From: Paenalicyclobacillus ferrooxydans
Lineage (GTDB): Bacteria > Bacillota > Bacilli > Alicyclobacillales > Alicyclobacillaceae
Assembly: GCF_001399675.1 (NCBI RefSeq)
Contig: NZ_LJCO01000079.1
Location: 122,326 to 186,325, forward strand
Direction of reading: 5' to 3'
Length of the DNA stretch: 64,000 nt
Positions 1 to 7,561 of this stretch are shown in pieces. The translations under genes were made by a program, and so were the position numbers. Each line of letters opens with the position of its first letter. The first letter of the stretch is position 1. The notes beneath the pieces were generated by a model that was given only the letters and a program-made list of their open reading frames with translations, was not told where the DNA came from and did not search any database.

Positions 1-90
1 CAACGGACAGGGGTTAAACGACTAAGTAAGAAACTTCCTCTTCGTGAATATCGTGTCGATTGTCTAGAACGGGCTGTGTCGAGTTCATGA
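1..90 (+). CDS. Possible 3' end of an upstream gene (partial)
   Basis: Frame 1 is open from the first base of the window to a TGA at 88-90 and encodes 29 residues rich in Arg and Lys. It is followed 100 bp later by a strong rho-independent terminator, which fits the tail of a rightward gene that starts outside the window. The stretch is too short to assign a family, and chance openness cannot be excluded. Confidence 0.3.
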   Translation, partial: QRTGVKRLSKKLPLREYRVDCLERAVSSS

Positions 91-192
91 CACTGCTCTC
101 CGCTTAGCATCCTCCTCAACTTCATGCAGACCCAAAACGCTGCCCTGTGCGAGTCAGCCACGACTATGTCAACACCAACACAACCTCTTGAT

Positions 193-216
193 GCGTCCTT
201 CTCGTGGACGCTTTTT
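193..216 (+). terminator. Rho-independent terminator before the coat cluster
   Basis: A GCGTCC / GGACGC stem with a 7-nt loop is directly followed by TTTTT. It would end rightward transcription entering from outside the window and insulate the coat cluster. The rest of bases 91-341 shows no gene I can support. Confidence 0.7.
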
Positions 217-341
217 CATGTCTCATCAGGGTCGTCATTTCCGCTGCTTATCCTCTCAAAAATATACGCTTGTCCGGTTCTGATGAGGTGGACGAGGCAT
301 TTGATTTATGGCAACCATATTTTCGGTGAGGAGAGATGAGT

Positions 342-845
342 ATGCCAACAATCAATGGAGATCTCGTCGTGACTGGGAGTGTCATCGCCAGCGAGAATGA
401 AGTAGCTGGGAACAAGGTATCGGCTGTAGTGGACATTGGGGCCGGCAATAACGTGACTGCAGGAAATGATATCTCAGCTGGAAACAACATGGAGGCTGGA
501 AACATCGTTTCTGCGAACCTGGATGTTGGTGCTGGCCGTGATATTGTCGCTCAACACAATGTCGTGGCAGGCAACGACCTCTTCGCGTTTAAAAATGTTC
601 AATTTTTTGGTCAAGCGCAGCCACTGACTCCTCCTACCGTTCCGAAGGGGGAGAAAGAGATGATTCACAGCGCATTCGTATTCTCTGCTGAACAATACGA
701 GCCTGGTCTCACCGTAGTTGGAACCGATGGAAACCGCTACACCCTTGTTTTGGTAGTTGAGTCTGATAACGAGCCGTGCCACGACAGTCATGATTCTCAC
801 AAACGTCGTCACGCACCGTACCTTGCGTTTGTGCGTCAGGCCTAA
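342..845 (+). CDS. AGN-repeat protein at the head of a spore coat cluster
   Basis: Protein of 167 residues. Residues ~1-85 form a regular pattern in which AGN/AGR or similar turns recur about every six residues with alternating Val/Ile (for example VGAGNNVTAGNDISAGNN), as expected for a single-stranded beta-helix or polymer-forming fold. The C-terminal half is a non-repetitive domain with a His-rich stretch (HDSHDSHKRRH). ATG 342 is preferred over ATG 336 because GAGGAG at 329-334 lies 7 nt upstream of it. The next gene starts 24 bp downstream and the cluster ends with a CotX-family protein, so a structural role on the spore surface is inferred. I do not recognise a named family. Confidence 0.75.
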   Translation: MPTINGDLVVTGSVIASENEVAGNKVSAVVDIGAGNNVTAGNDISAGNNMEAGNIVSANLDVGAGRDIVAQHNVVAGNDLFAFKNVQFFGQAQPLTPPTVPKGEKEMIHSAFVFSAEQYEPGLTVVGTDGNRYTLVLVVESDNEPCHDSHDSHKRRHAPYLAFVRQA

Positions 846-869
846 CCTCACGTAAAGGAGAAAACTGCC

Positions 870-1085
870 GTGAACGAGTCAGATCAACTCGCAAACAAGT
901 TGGGAGAACTGTTGCTAGGGGATGTTCTCGAGCGTAATGGATTCACGCCAAGTTCAAAGAGGCCGCTGACACCTGAGCAAAAGCAACAAATCCGTACTGT
1001 CCTTGAGAATCTGCAAGTGGAAACTGAACGATTCTTGCAACATTCCCAAAGGACCATTCGCAGGGAGTCCAAGCCCAATCATTGA
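870..1085 (+). CDS. Small coat-cluster protein, paralogue of the gene at 1670
   Basis: 71 residues, GTG start with AAAGGAG nine bases upstream. The sequence is soluble and helical, with a C-terminal pattern (VLENLQVETERFL) that matches the 82-residue protein at 1670-1918 (VLQFVQTEFDRL). The two are therefore probably paralogues flanking the CotX-type gene. Their position recalls the short proteins of the cotVWXYZ cluster of Bacillus subtilis, but sequence identity to CotW cannot be established by eye. Confidence 0.7.
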   Translation: MNESDQLANKLGELLLGDVLERNGFTPSSKRPLTPEQKQQIRTVLENLQVETERFLQHSQRTIRRESKPNH

Positions 1086-1200
1086 GCAACAACCGGAAGG
1101 TAAATTGTGCTTTTGAACAGATAGTTTGTCCACACTCATGAATCAACCAACAGAATACGATAATTCCAAATCAAAAACATCCATTTTGGGAGTGATCAGC

Positions 1201-1632
1201 TTGGAGAGAACTACTTTTAATGCCTTGGATCCCAATTCTAATGTAGGCTGCGGGCGGGGCTCTGGTGTCGAGCAAGGCGCCGAGGAGACTATCTTCACGG
1301 AGCAAGCTTCCGACGATCACGTGATCATCAAAGATTCCTGCGATGTGACCGTTACCACCACGGATATCCAGGCTGCCGTCAACCTACAAGTGGCTATCCA
1401 GTTGGCAATTGCGCTTGTTCTGAGCGTATCCATCGCAGATGGGAGTCAGGCTCAGAAGATTCAACAGGATCTATTGCAACGAATTAGTACGAAGCAGCTC
1501 ATTCGGCAGAAGACCTACATTGAAAACTCTCGGGGAATTGAGGTCACAATGACCGATGCCGAGGCATCGGTGAGTATCCAGCTTCTGCTTCAGGTGCTGC
1601 TGGCCCTCGTTGCAAAGCTCGACGTCCTATAA
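1201..1632 (+). CDS. Spore coat protein of the CotX/CotV family
   Basis: The protein carries two tandem copies of the coat X/V module. Each begins with an Ile/Ser-rich strand (VIIKDSCDVTVTTTDIQAAV; IENSRGIEVTMTDAEASVSI) and continues into a hydrophobic Gln/Leu-rich helix (LQVAIQLAIALVLSVSIA; IQLLLQVLLALVAKLDVL). This module is known from insoluble crust and outer-coat proteins CotX and CotV. TTG 1201 is preferred because GGGAG lies 8 nt upstream; the frame is also open from a TTG at 1126, which would add 25 residues but has no ribosome site. Expected to be made late in the mother cell, although no sigma-K promoter was confidently identified. Neighbours on both sides are small coat-cluster proteins. 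Confidence 0.88.
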   Translation: MERTTFNALDPNSNVGCGRGSGVEQGAEETIFTEQASDDHVIIKDSCDVTVTTTDIQAAVNLQVAIQLAIALVLSVSIADGSQAQKIQQDLLQRISTKQLIRQKTYIENSRGIEVTMTDAEASVSIQLLLQVLLALVAKLDVL

Positions 1633-1669
1633 ACGTTGAAGCGTCTTTATCTATGGGAGGTGACGGCCC

Positions 1670-1918
1670 TTGAGTAACTTGCCTGATGACATAGAGAAGT
1701 TGGTCAACCAGCCAATTGTCGATATGGTTCAGAAGCATGCATTATCAAAGGGACCTGCCAAGGACTATACCCGGTTGAAAGAGGTACTGCAGTTTGTACA
1801 AACGGAGTTTGACAGACTGAAAAGTGAACGACTCCAAAAGCAACAGGGCACCGCGCAGAATCCGCCACAACCGGCAACTCGGCGCAAAAGGTTGGTTTGG
1901 CCCCAAAAGAAGAGTTAA
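1670..1918 (+). CDS. Small basic coat-cluster protein
   Basis: 82 residues from a TTG start preceded by GGGAGGTGA. The N-terminal ~50 residues resemble the 71-residue protein at 870; the C-terminal ~25 residues are Gln/Pro/Arg/Lys-rich and end in a strongly basic tail (RRKRLVWPQKKS). It is the last gene before the cluster terminator. The role is inferred from position only. Confidence 0.7.
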   Translation: MSNLPDDIEKLVNQPIVDMVQKHALSKGPAKDYTRLKEVLQFVQTEFDRLKSERLQKQQGTAQNPPQPATRRKRLVWPQKKS

Positions 1919-1939
1919 GGTAACCTAGTTCTTGTAGGT

Positions 1940-1964
1940 GGGAGACCAGATATTCTGGTCTCCC
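1940..1964 (+). terminator. Perfect 11-bp hairpin ending the coat cluster
   Basis: GGGAGACCAGA and TCTGGTCTCCC pair perfectly around a 3-nt TAT loop, 21 bp after the last coat gene. The tail is G/T-rich (GTTTGGGTT), not a pure T run, so termination may be incomplete. Confidence 0.75.
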
Positions 1965-2143
1965 GTTTGGGTTAAACCGACGTTGGGAGAAGTATGGGAC
2001 TCTATCTTGTACAGCAGAGACCTATCGGTTACACTGCGGGAGGATCCGCAAAAACCAATTCATTTCAACGAAGAATGGCATGCTTGTCACATCAGGCTTA
2101 CGAACGCAGCTTTCCGTCAATCAACTTGGAGATGGGGGATACC

Positions 2144-2884
2144 ATGGACATTCATGAAATTAACGGGATTCCAGTCGTAGCGTCAGAGGAAGCTTTGAAA
2201 GGAAACTCACCTCTGATCATCGTCATTCATGGCATGAGCACCACAGCTGAAACGCTGCGCGCAGGCTGGCCGGATGATTCAAACGATGGACTGTCCCGAA
2301 TTTACTGGCGTCTTCCCGTGCTGCGTGAAGGAAGAGAGTCGATTGTAGAGAGACGCAATAAGGACATCTTTAATGACCTATTTTGGCCTGTGGTCAACGA
2401 ATCACGCCAAGAGCTGACCCGTCTAATTCAAACGTTGGGTCATCCATCAGTTGGGTTATTTGGTTTTTCAATTGGCGGACTAATCAGTCTCTGGGGTGGT
2501 CTAGATAACCAAGAAGTAAAAGCCTGTGTTTCCGTGGGTGGGGTTCCACACTTGGACTACCTTCTACACTTTTATCCAGATTATGATTGGTTATCGGAGG
2601 ATGTACTACAGAAGCGGAACGCAGTGAATCTGCACAACCATATACAAAAATTCACTGGAACGTCGACTCACATTATGCATGGGCTGGTTGACGACCAGGC
2701 GGACTGGTCTTGGATGCGGCCGTTTTCACAGGCGCTTACACAGTTGTCTCCAGTGGATCACGTTGAAACTACATACCCGCACGTGCGCCATCGACTGATT
2801 GGAGATAACGAACGAGAGGCTGCAGAGCTTGTTGACTTACGTCAACGCGCAACAGAGTGGTTTTTAGCGAAACTGCGCGTTTAA
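2144..2884 (+). CDS. Alpha/beta hydrolase (esterase-like)
   Basis: 246 residues with the alpha/beta hydrolase pattern: strand plus HG oxyanion region (IIVIHG, 25-30), nucleophile elbow GFSIGG with Ser109, an Asp-containing loop after MHGLVDD, and a late His in YPHVRH. ATG 2144 is chosen because GGGGG sits 5 nt upstream and the in-frame extension back to 1994 is not hydrolase-like. Substrate unknown; related proteins include small-ester hydrolases of the YitV type, but this is not certain. It lies alone between the coat terminator and an MFS gene that starts 77 bp later. Confidence 0.8.
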   Translation: MDIHEINGIPVVASEEALKGNSPLIIVIHGMSTTAETLRAGWPDDSNDGLSRIYWRLPVLREGRESIVERRNKDIFNDLFWPVVNESRQELTRLIQTLGHPSVGLFGFSIGGLISLWGGLDNQEVKACVSVGGVPHLDYLLHFYPDYDWLSEDVLQKRNAVNLHNHIQKFTGTSTHIMHGLVDDQADWSWMRPFSQALTQLSPVDHVETTYPHVRHRLIGDNEREAAELVDLRQRATEWFLAKLRV

Positions 2885-2961
2885 TGGTTACGCGTACAGG
2901 CTTTTTACCCGAGCGGCGAGAATGAATTTCTTGCGGATGGGCCAGATGGAGGAATTGCAAC

Positions 2962-4170
2962 TTGAGTCGTTTTCTTTGGGCTTCATACGGCATGTACTTT
3001 CTAGGTGGCACGAGCAGTGTCCTGTTAGGGGCAATTATGCCGGAATTGTTGGTACATTATCACACTAACTATACATCGGGCGGCATTCTGGCTCTTCTTG
3101 GGTCAGTTGGATTTATCATAGGCGTGCCAATTACGGCATCCTGTATGAGGCGGTTTCGATACCAATTTGTCCTGTCCGGGGCAGCACTCGCGGTTGCGAT
3201 TGCACAAATTGGACTGTTATGCTTACCTTCCTTTCCGCTGCTCGGAGTCCTCATCGTTATAAACGGCATGGGCGCTGCCTCGTTGGAAACGGCTGTTGCT
3301 TCATACATCATGGAACAATTCGAAGGGAGAAGAGCAATATTCATGAGTCGGTTGGAAGTGGCCTTCGGCGTCGGGGCCCTGGCTCTTCCGACTCTTGCGA
3401 GTCTCTTCATCGCACTCCACGTGTGGCGGTTGGCATCCTTGTTGATCGCAATGATCGCTTTCGTGCTGACTGCATTTTGGCAAGCTGTGTCATATGCTTT
3501 GCAGCCAGAACATACTTCATCGGATGGTGGACCAAGGGATGCGCGGACTGCTGCTCCTCCCATTTTTAAGAGTATGCTTTTGAAGTACGGTGTACTTTTG
3601 CTGTTTCTTTTGATGATCTTAATCTACGTGGGTGTAGAGGGGAGCCTCAACAGTTTCCTTCCGAGCATTTTTAATGTGTACCTAAAGACCCAACCATACC
3701 TGGCGTCCCTCAGTTCAGCTGTTTTTTGGGGCTCTATGGTTTTAGGTCGGCTTGCGATTGGGTGGATTGTCCGGCGCATCAGCTACGAGCGCTATTTGCT
3801 TGGCAGTATCGTGTTGGGAAGCGTTTTTTTTCTAGGACTTATCCTGTCAAATACAGCGTGGCTGTCTTACCTGGCGATATTTGGACTGGGCTTGTCATTG
3901 TCAGCGGTGTATTCCATAACGATGGTCTATGCAAACCACACGTTTCCTGGGATGGAACGCACGGTCACCAGTTCCGTGACGGCTTTTGCTGGAGTGGGAG
4001 GGGCGGTATTTCCTTTCGCGATTGGATATGCGATGGACCACTTCCTGCCAAAGCAGGTCTTGTATATGATCCTGGGCTCTATTTTGGTCTTGTTGTGTTC
4101 TTTTTTAGTCATCTACACGAGCTTGTATATCATCAGACAACGCCATGTGCCAACGGATAAATTCGCCTGA
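2962..4170 (+). CDS. MFS transporter, 12 membrane segments
   Basis: 402 residues with about twelve hydrophobic segments, a loop after TM2 of the MFS type (GVPITASCMRRFRYQ) and a central hydrophilic loop near residues 175-200 separating the two halves. TTG 2962 is preceded by GATGGAGG with 9 nt spacing. The organisation resembles the sugar/aromatic permease branches of the superfamily, but the substrate cannot be read from the sequence. An EamA-type permease follows after 35 bp, so the two may be co-transcribed. Confidence 0.85.
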   Translation: MSRFLWASYGMYFLGGTSSVLLGAIMPELLVHYHTNYTSGGILALLGSVGFIIGVPITASCMRRFRYQFVLSGAALAVAIAQIGLLCLPSFPLLGVLIVINGMGAASLETAVASYIMEQFEGRRAIFMSRLEVAFGVGALALPTLASLFIALHVWRLASLLIAMIAFVLTAFWQAVSYALQPEHTSSDGGPRDARTAAPPIFKSMLLKYGVLLLFLLMILIYVGVEGSLNSFLPSIFNVYLKTQPYLASLSSAVFWGSMVLGRLAIGWIVRRISYERYLLGSIVLGSVFFLGLILSNTAWLSYLAIFGLGLSLSAVYSITMVYANHTFPGMERTVTSSVTAFAGVGGAVFPFAIGYAMDHFLPKQVLYMILGSILVLLCSFLVIYTSLYIIRQRHVPTDKFA

Positions 4171-4205
4171 ATTGCCAGATCAACGTCCCGTGACGGAGGG
4201 ATAAG

Positions 4206-5078
4206 ATGAATCCACGCTATGCAGGTGGCCTGTACATGGCAATTGCCGCGGGTATCTGGGGCGGCATGTATGTGGTCAGCAAGATAATCCTGACAACGGT
4301 TCAGCCCATGGAACTTGTCTGGCTCCGGTATGTCGTTGGCCTCATAGCACTTGCCGTTTCCGTGGTTGTTACCAAACAATCCTGGAAGATAAGTTGGCGG
4401 CATGTTCCCTGGGTAGCTGCGGTAGGAATGGTTGGGTATGCGATATCCATATGGACGCAGTTCCTAGGCACGAAACTTTCAACAGCGCAAATGGGAGCAA
4501 TGATCACATCAGCAACGCCTGCCTTTATGGTAGTGTTCGCTTGGATGCTTGCAGGTGAAAAGATAACAGTTCGTAGAGCATTGTCGGTTGGGCTAGCCAC
4601 GATTGGCGTTTTCATGATTGTGGGAATTGGAGGGTTTAGCCATTCATACGTGCTTGGCGGGATAATCTTGGTCATTGCGGCATTGACATGGGCATTCATG
4701 TCTGTGCTCGTGAAACGCATTCCGCAAAACTATTCGCAGTTGACGGTAACAATGTACGCGATTGCAATTGCGACCGTATGTATATCGCCAATTGCTGTTC
4801 CGCAGTTCATCCATACGCCACTAACAATATGGCTTCAACCGAGCATGTGGGGTGGGGTTCTGTATTTGGGGGTTATTTCAACAGCGGGTGCGTTTTTCCT
4901 GTGGAATAAGGGATTGCAGATGCTTGATGCATCATCGGGAGGATTGTTCTTTTTCTTTCAGCCGCTCATCGGGACATTTCTAGGGTGGCTAATTCTCGGA
5001 GAAGTAGTCGGGATATCCTTTTGGCTTGGAGCGGCATTGATTGTCGTTAGCGCTTCTATGGCGCTGATCGATTCGTAG
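4206..5078 (+). CDS. EamA/RhaT-family (DMT) permease
   Basis: 290 residues with ten hydrophobic segments arranged as two EamA repeats (about 5-135 and 150-288). The second repeat ends with the usual glutamate-containing helix start (GWLILGEVVGISFWLGAALI). The start has GGAGG upstream. Members export amino acids, nucleosides or other metabolites; the substrate here is not determined. It follows the MFS gene closely. Confidence 0.88.
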   Translation: MNPRYAGGLYMAIAAGIWGGMYVVSKIILTTVQPMELVWLRYVVGLIALAVSVVVTKQSWKISWRHVPWVAAVGMVGYAISIWTQFLGTKLSTAQMGAMITSATPAFMVVFAWMLAGEKITVRRALSVGLATIGVFMIVGIGGFSHSYVLGGIILVIAALTWAFMSVLVKRIPQNYSQLTVTMYAIAIATVCISPIAVPQFIHTPLTIWLQPSMWGGVLYLGVISTAGAFFLWNKGLQMLDASSGGLFFFFQPLIGTFLGWLILGEVVGISFWLGAALIVVSASMALIDS

Positions 5079-5204
5079 CGGGATTAGACAAAAAAGGACG
5101 TATAAAGCGCAACAGAGAAATGAACTGTCGCGCTTTTACACGGAACCATTTAGATACTTAGACAACTTAGATGCTTATTAGCCTAGCTGACCTGATAACT
5201 CGTT

Positions 5205-6005
5205 TCAAGGAACTTCCGTATTAAGTGTTAAAACCGGGCTACGAGCTCGATCCTTCACGACATCCCTTAGGGTCTTGACGGGTGCTAGCAACGCAAGTGC
5301 TTCATTCCTGGACCGTTCTATCCCCGCCAAGAATCCCATCTCGTATACGTCAATCGGATCACCCTGAAGGGTTGCCATCTCGGTCTCAATGACTGTCCCC
5401 AGCCGCTTGATAAGATAATCTACCGTTTCATTGTGAATACGTGGAATGTGATGCGTACCGACACTGACATTCTGAATGAGGCACCCCTCTGCACCAATGA
5501 AGGAACGTTCTACGAGCGATGTATCTGCAAATACGTTTGGGAATTCTATGTGACTGCAACGGGCCCACAATTTTGGGTCATTTGCCCGTCGCAAGGCTGC
5601 GAGCAGCTCGGCTTTGTCAACGAGAGTAACAACATCCTCATCTGAGTCTAATAATTCGGCTAGATTTGTCCAGATGCGATAGGCATATTTGAGATCGAAC
5701 CTCCACGTAAACTGAAGTTGGCGAGATACTTCTGAACGCCACAGGACCGTGAACTCGTCAAGGAGATCCTTAGACTCGAGGATGATAGTTTGCAAGTGGT
5801 CGTCTGTGGGGTCTATGACGTCGCGGACGATCTCGCTCAGCTGTTCCTTCACCCGAAGGTTGTGCTCGAACTCCTGCCGAAACAATGTCCCTCTACCTCT
5901 AATTACACCATGGGATTCATAGAAATCCAGGCAAGGTTGAATGCGGTGTGCGTGATAACGGGCAATGGCTCGCACTTGACTTTCCACAATTGCCGACTGT
6001 TTCAT
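5205..6005 (-). CDS. Hypothetical protein, 266 residues
   Basis: A well-formed soluble protein that I do not recognise. It is mostly helical in the N-terminal half with many His, Arg and Glu (QVRAIARYHAHRIQP at 11-25) and has no membrane segment, signal peptide or Cys motif. A central motif TFRWDLK-like segment is actually LQFTWRFDLKYAYRIW. ATG 6005 is used, although its upstream ribosome site is weak. It is convergent with the EamA gene and lies downstream of the Nudix gene on the same strand, with about 120 bp between them. Confidence 0.65.
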   Translation of the reverse strand: MKQSAIVESQVRAIARYHAHRIQPCLDFYESHGVIRGRGTLFRQEFEHNLRVKEQLSEIVRDVIDPTDDHLQTIILESKDLLDEFTVLWRSEVSRQLQFTWRFDLKYAYRIWTNLAELLDSDEDVVTLVDKAELLAALRRANDPKLWARCSHIEFPNVFADTSLVERSFIGAEGCLIQNVSVGTHHIPRIHNETVDYLIKRLGTVIETEMATLQGDPIDVYEMGFLAGIERSRNEALALLAPVKTLRDVVKDRARSPVLTLNTEVP

Positions 6006-6125
6006 AGAAAGCTTTATGGTAATGGCAGACCACCTCGCTTAGTCTAGTGTCTACCTATCTCCTATGCTGTGTGGACAGCCTTTAGACCAAAGCGAAGGCG
6101 GTTTATGGGCATTTTCATTGCATCC

Positions 6126-6569
6126 TCAATGCGACATCCTGAGTGCAGTGCAGACAGCCCAAGCTTGGCTTTCAAGGAACAAGGATTGGCTGGCCTGACG
6201 AGTGTCCAACCACACCAACTCACCTGGTTCACTTGGATCGTGGAGTTTGTCTTGCATCTTCGCAAAATAGAAGTGTCCAATGCCGAGGATTGGCTGGCAG
6301 AGGAGAGACATGTGGTACTGCTCTGCTTGACCGATGTACCGTCCGATATGAATCTGGTACCCAGTTTCTTCCCTCAACTCACGTTCGAGACAGGTCGTAT
6401 GGTCCTCACCGGGCTCAAGACCCCCTCCCGGTAAAAAGTAAAGTCCTCTCTCGTTTTTTATCACAGCCACTTGGCCTCCTTGGAACCTGAGAATGACAGC
6501 GTAGACACCCGTTCGCTGTATGTAACTTTGGCCTTGTTGCTGCTTACCAAATGAGATCCGTTGTTCCAA
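6126..6569 (-). CDS. Nudix hydrolase
   Basis: 147 residues containing a complete Nudix box, GGGLEPGE followed seven residues later by RELREETGY, matching G-x5-E-x7-REUxEExGU; the Glu residues bind the catalytic divalent metal. Such enzymes hydrolyse nucleoside diphosphates linked to another moiety. TTG 6569 is chosen because GGAGAGG lies 8 nt upstream; the longer frame from ATG 6611 adds 14 residues without a ribosome site. Substrate unknown. Confidence 0.9.
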   Translation of the reverse strand: MEQRISFGKQQQGQSYIQRTGVYAVILRFQGGQVAVIKNERGLYFLPGGGLEPGEDHTTCLERELREETGYQIHIGRYIGQAEQYHMSLLCQPILGIGHFYFAKMQDKLHDPSEPGELVWLDTRQASQSLFLESQAWAVCTALRMSH

Positions 6570-6660
6570 GTCATACACCTCTCCACATTTATGCCTGTAG
6601 ATATCGTACATCGATTGACATACTGTAGAATGACCCTATTGGACCAAGTTCCCAATCGAC

Positions 6661-6879
6661 TTTGTTGCCTCATGGATTCTGCAACTTTGTGGAGGTGCAG
6701 AGCATAGAGCAATCCGTCATCCCGCATTTCATGTACAGAACATCGATGCCTTGCGCGACTACGTGCTTGAACAGCGAGTGAATGTCATGGAAGACGACGC
6801 GCGGACAGATGAAGGGGTTAAACGCTTTTATCTGCATGACCCATTTGGGAACCGTCTTGAATTTTTAGAATGGATCTAG
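6661..6879 (+). pseudogene. C-terminal remnant of a VOC/glyoxalase-family protein
   Basis: A frame open from about 6634 to the TAG at 6877-6879 encodes the typical C-terminal half of a vicinal-oxygen-chelate protein: HPAFHVQNIDALRDYV, then a strand with MEDD, then FYLHDPFGNRLEFLEW. The final HDPFGNxxEF signature is characteristic. There is no start codon or N-terminal beta-alpha-beta-beta-beta half; upstream there are in-frame stops at 6616 and 6631. Interpreted as a decayed gene end. Confidence 0.75.
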
Positions 6880-6908
6880 CATTTGGAGATTTTTTGTGGA
6901 CATAAAAA

Positions 6909-6931
6909 AACCGAGTGAAAATCACTCGGTT
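6909..6931. terminator. 10-bp perfect hairpin, terminator-like
   Basis: AACCGAGTGA and TCACTCGGTT pair perfectly around a 3-nt loop. A run of seven A's precedes it, which gives a T run on the minus strand, so it is the better terminator for leftward transcripts. The rest of 6932-7172 contains no gene I can support. Confidence 0.65.
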
Positions 6932-7172
6932 CTATGTCAATGGTCTTCGGCGAGGGGTGAAGACCGGGCGATAGTTTAGCATGCATGTATTTTACATGTT
7001 AAAAGTTAGAGCTTTATTAAAGAACAATCATATGGATAAATATACCTATAAAATGAACTTGGAGAAATGAGCCCGTTGAACCGGGGAACGATTGACCGAT
7101 GTGCTTTCGATCGATTCACTATCTGCTTCAGTTAATGGCTGACCTGTTAAAGCAATGGTTAGATTAAAGTAT

Positions 7173-7204
7173 AAAAATACGAGCCTCCTCAGAGGAGACT
7201 CGTA
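7173..7204 (-). terminator. Terminator of the 27-residue membrane peptide gene
   Basis: The stem TACGAGCCTCCT / AGGAGACTCGTA (one C-A mismatch) has a 3-nt loop and is followed on the minus strand by TTTTT. It lies 27 bp after the stop of the micro-ORF at 7231-7314. Confidence 0.75.
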
Positions 7205-7230
7205 CGTCTTACATATGTTGGTTTCCCGCG

Positions 7231-7314
7231 TCAGTCTGAGTCACGAACGGATCGTGAAAATGCCTTTAGCACCATAAAGAGCAGTGAGACAACGACGAAG
7301 TATACCAAAAGCAT
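7231..7314 (-). CDS. 27-residue single-span membrane peptide
   Basis: ATG 7314 is preceded by a perfect site, GGAGGG with 6-7 nt spacing. The product starts MLLVYFVVVSLLFMVLKAF and ends in a charged tail (SRSVRDSD): one N-terminal membrane helix and a short cytoplasmic tail. The gene is followed by its own terminator. A frame of 95 codons is open around it, but the longer N-terminus is unlike a protein. Function unknown. Confidence 0.6.
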   Translation of the reverse strand: MLLVYFVVVSLLFMVLKAFSRSVRDSD

Positions 7315-7561
7315 TGGTATCCCTCCATTCAGATTCTGAACGACGCCATCACGCCGTTCGCCTATTGTCAAGCCTAGCCTAAAAACATTAAGGGCTCCTG
7401 AAAAACGTATTGAGTAAGTGTGGAGGTTCTGTAACAACTCTGTGACACTTTGTCGACCGCATACCGCTACGGTGCCGTTGATGAGACCCACAATCCGCGA
7501 TAAGATTCTGATATGCAATTATATCCAGATACATCACTTCCATTCAGAGGAGATGTGGGCG

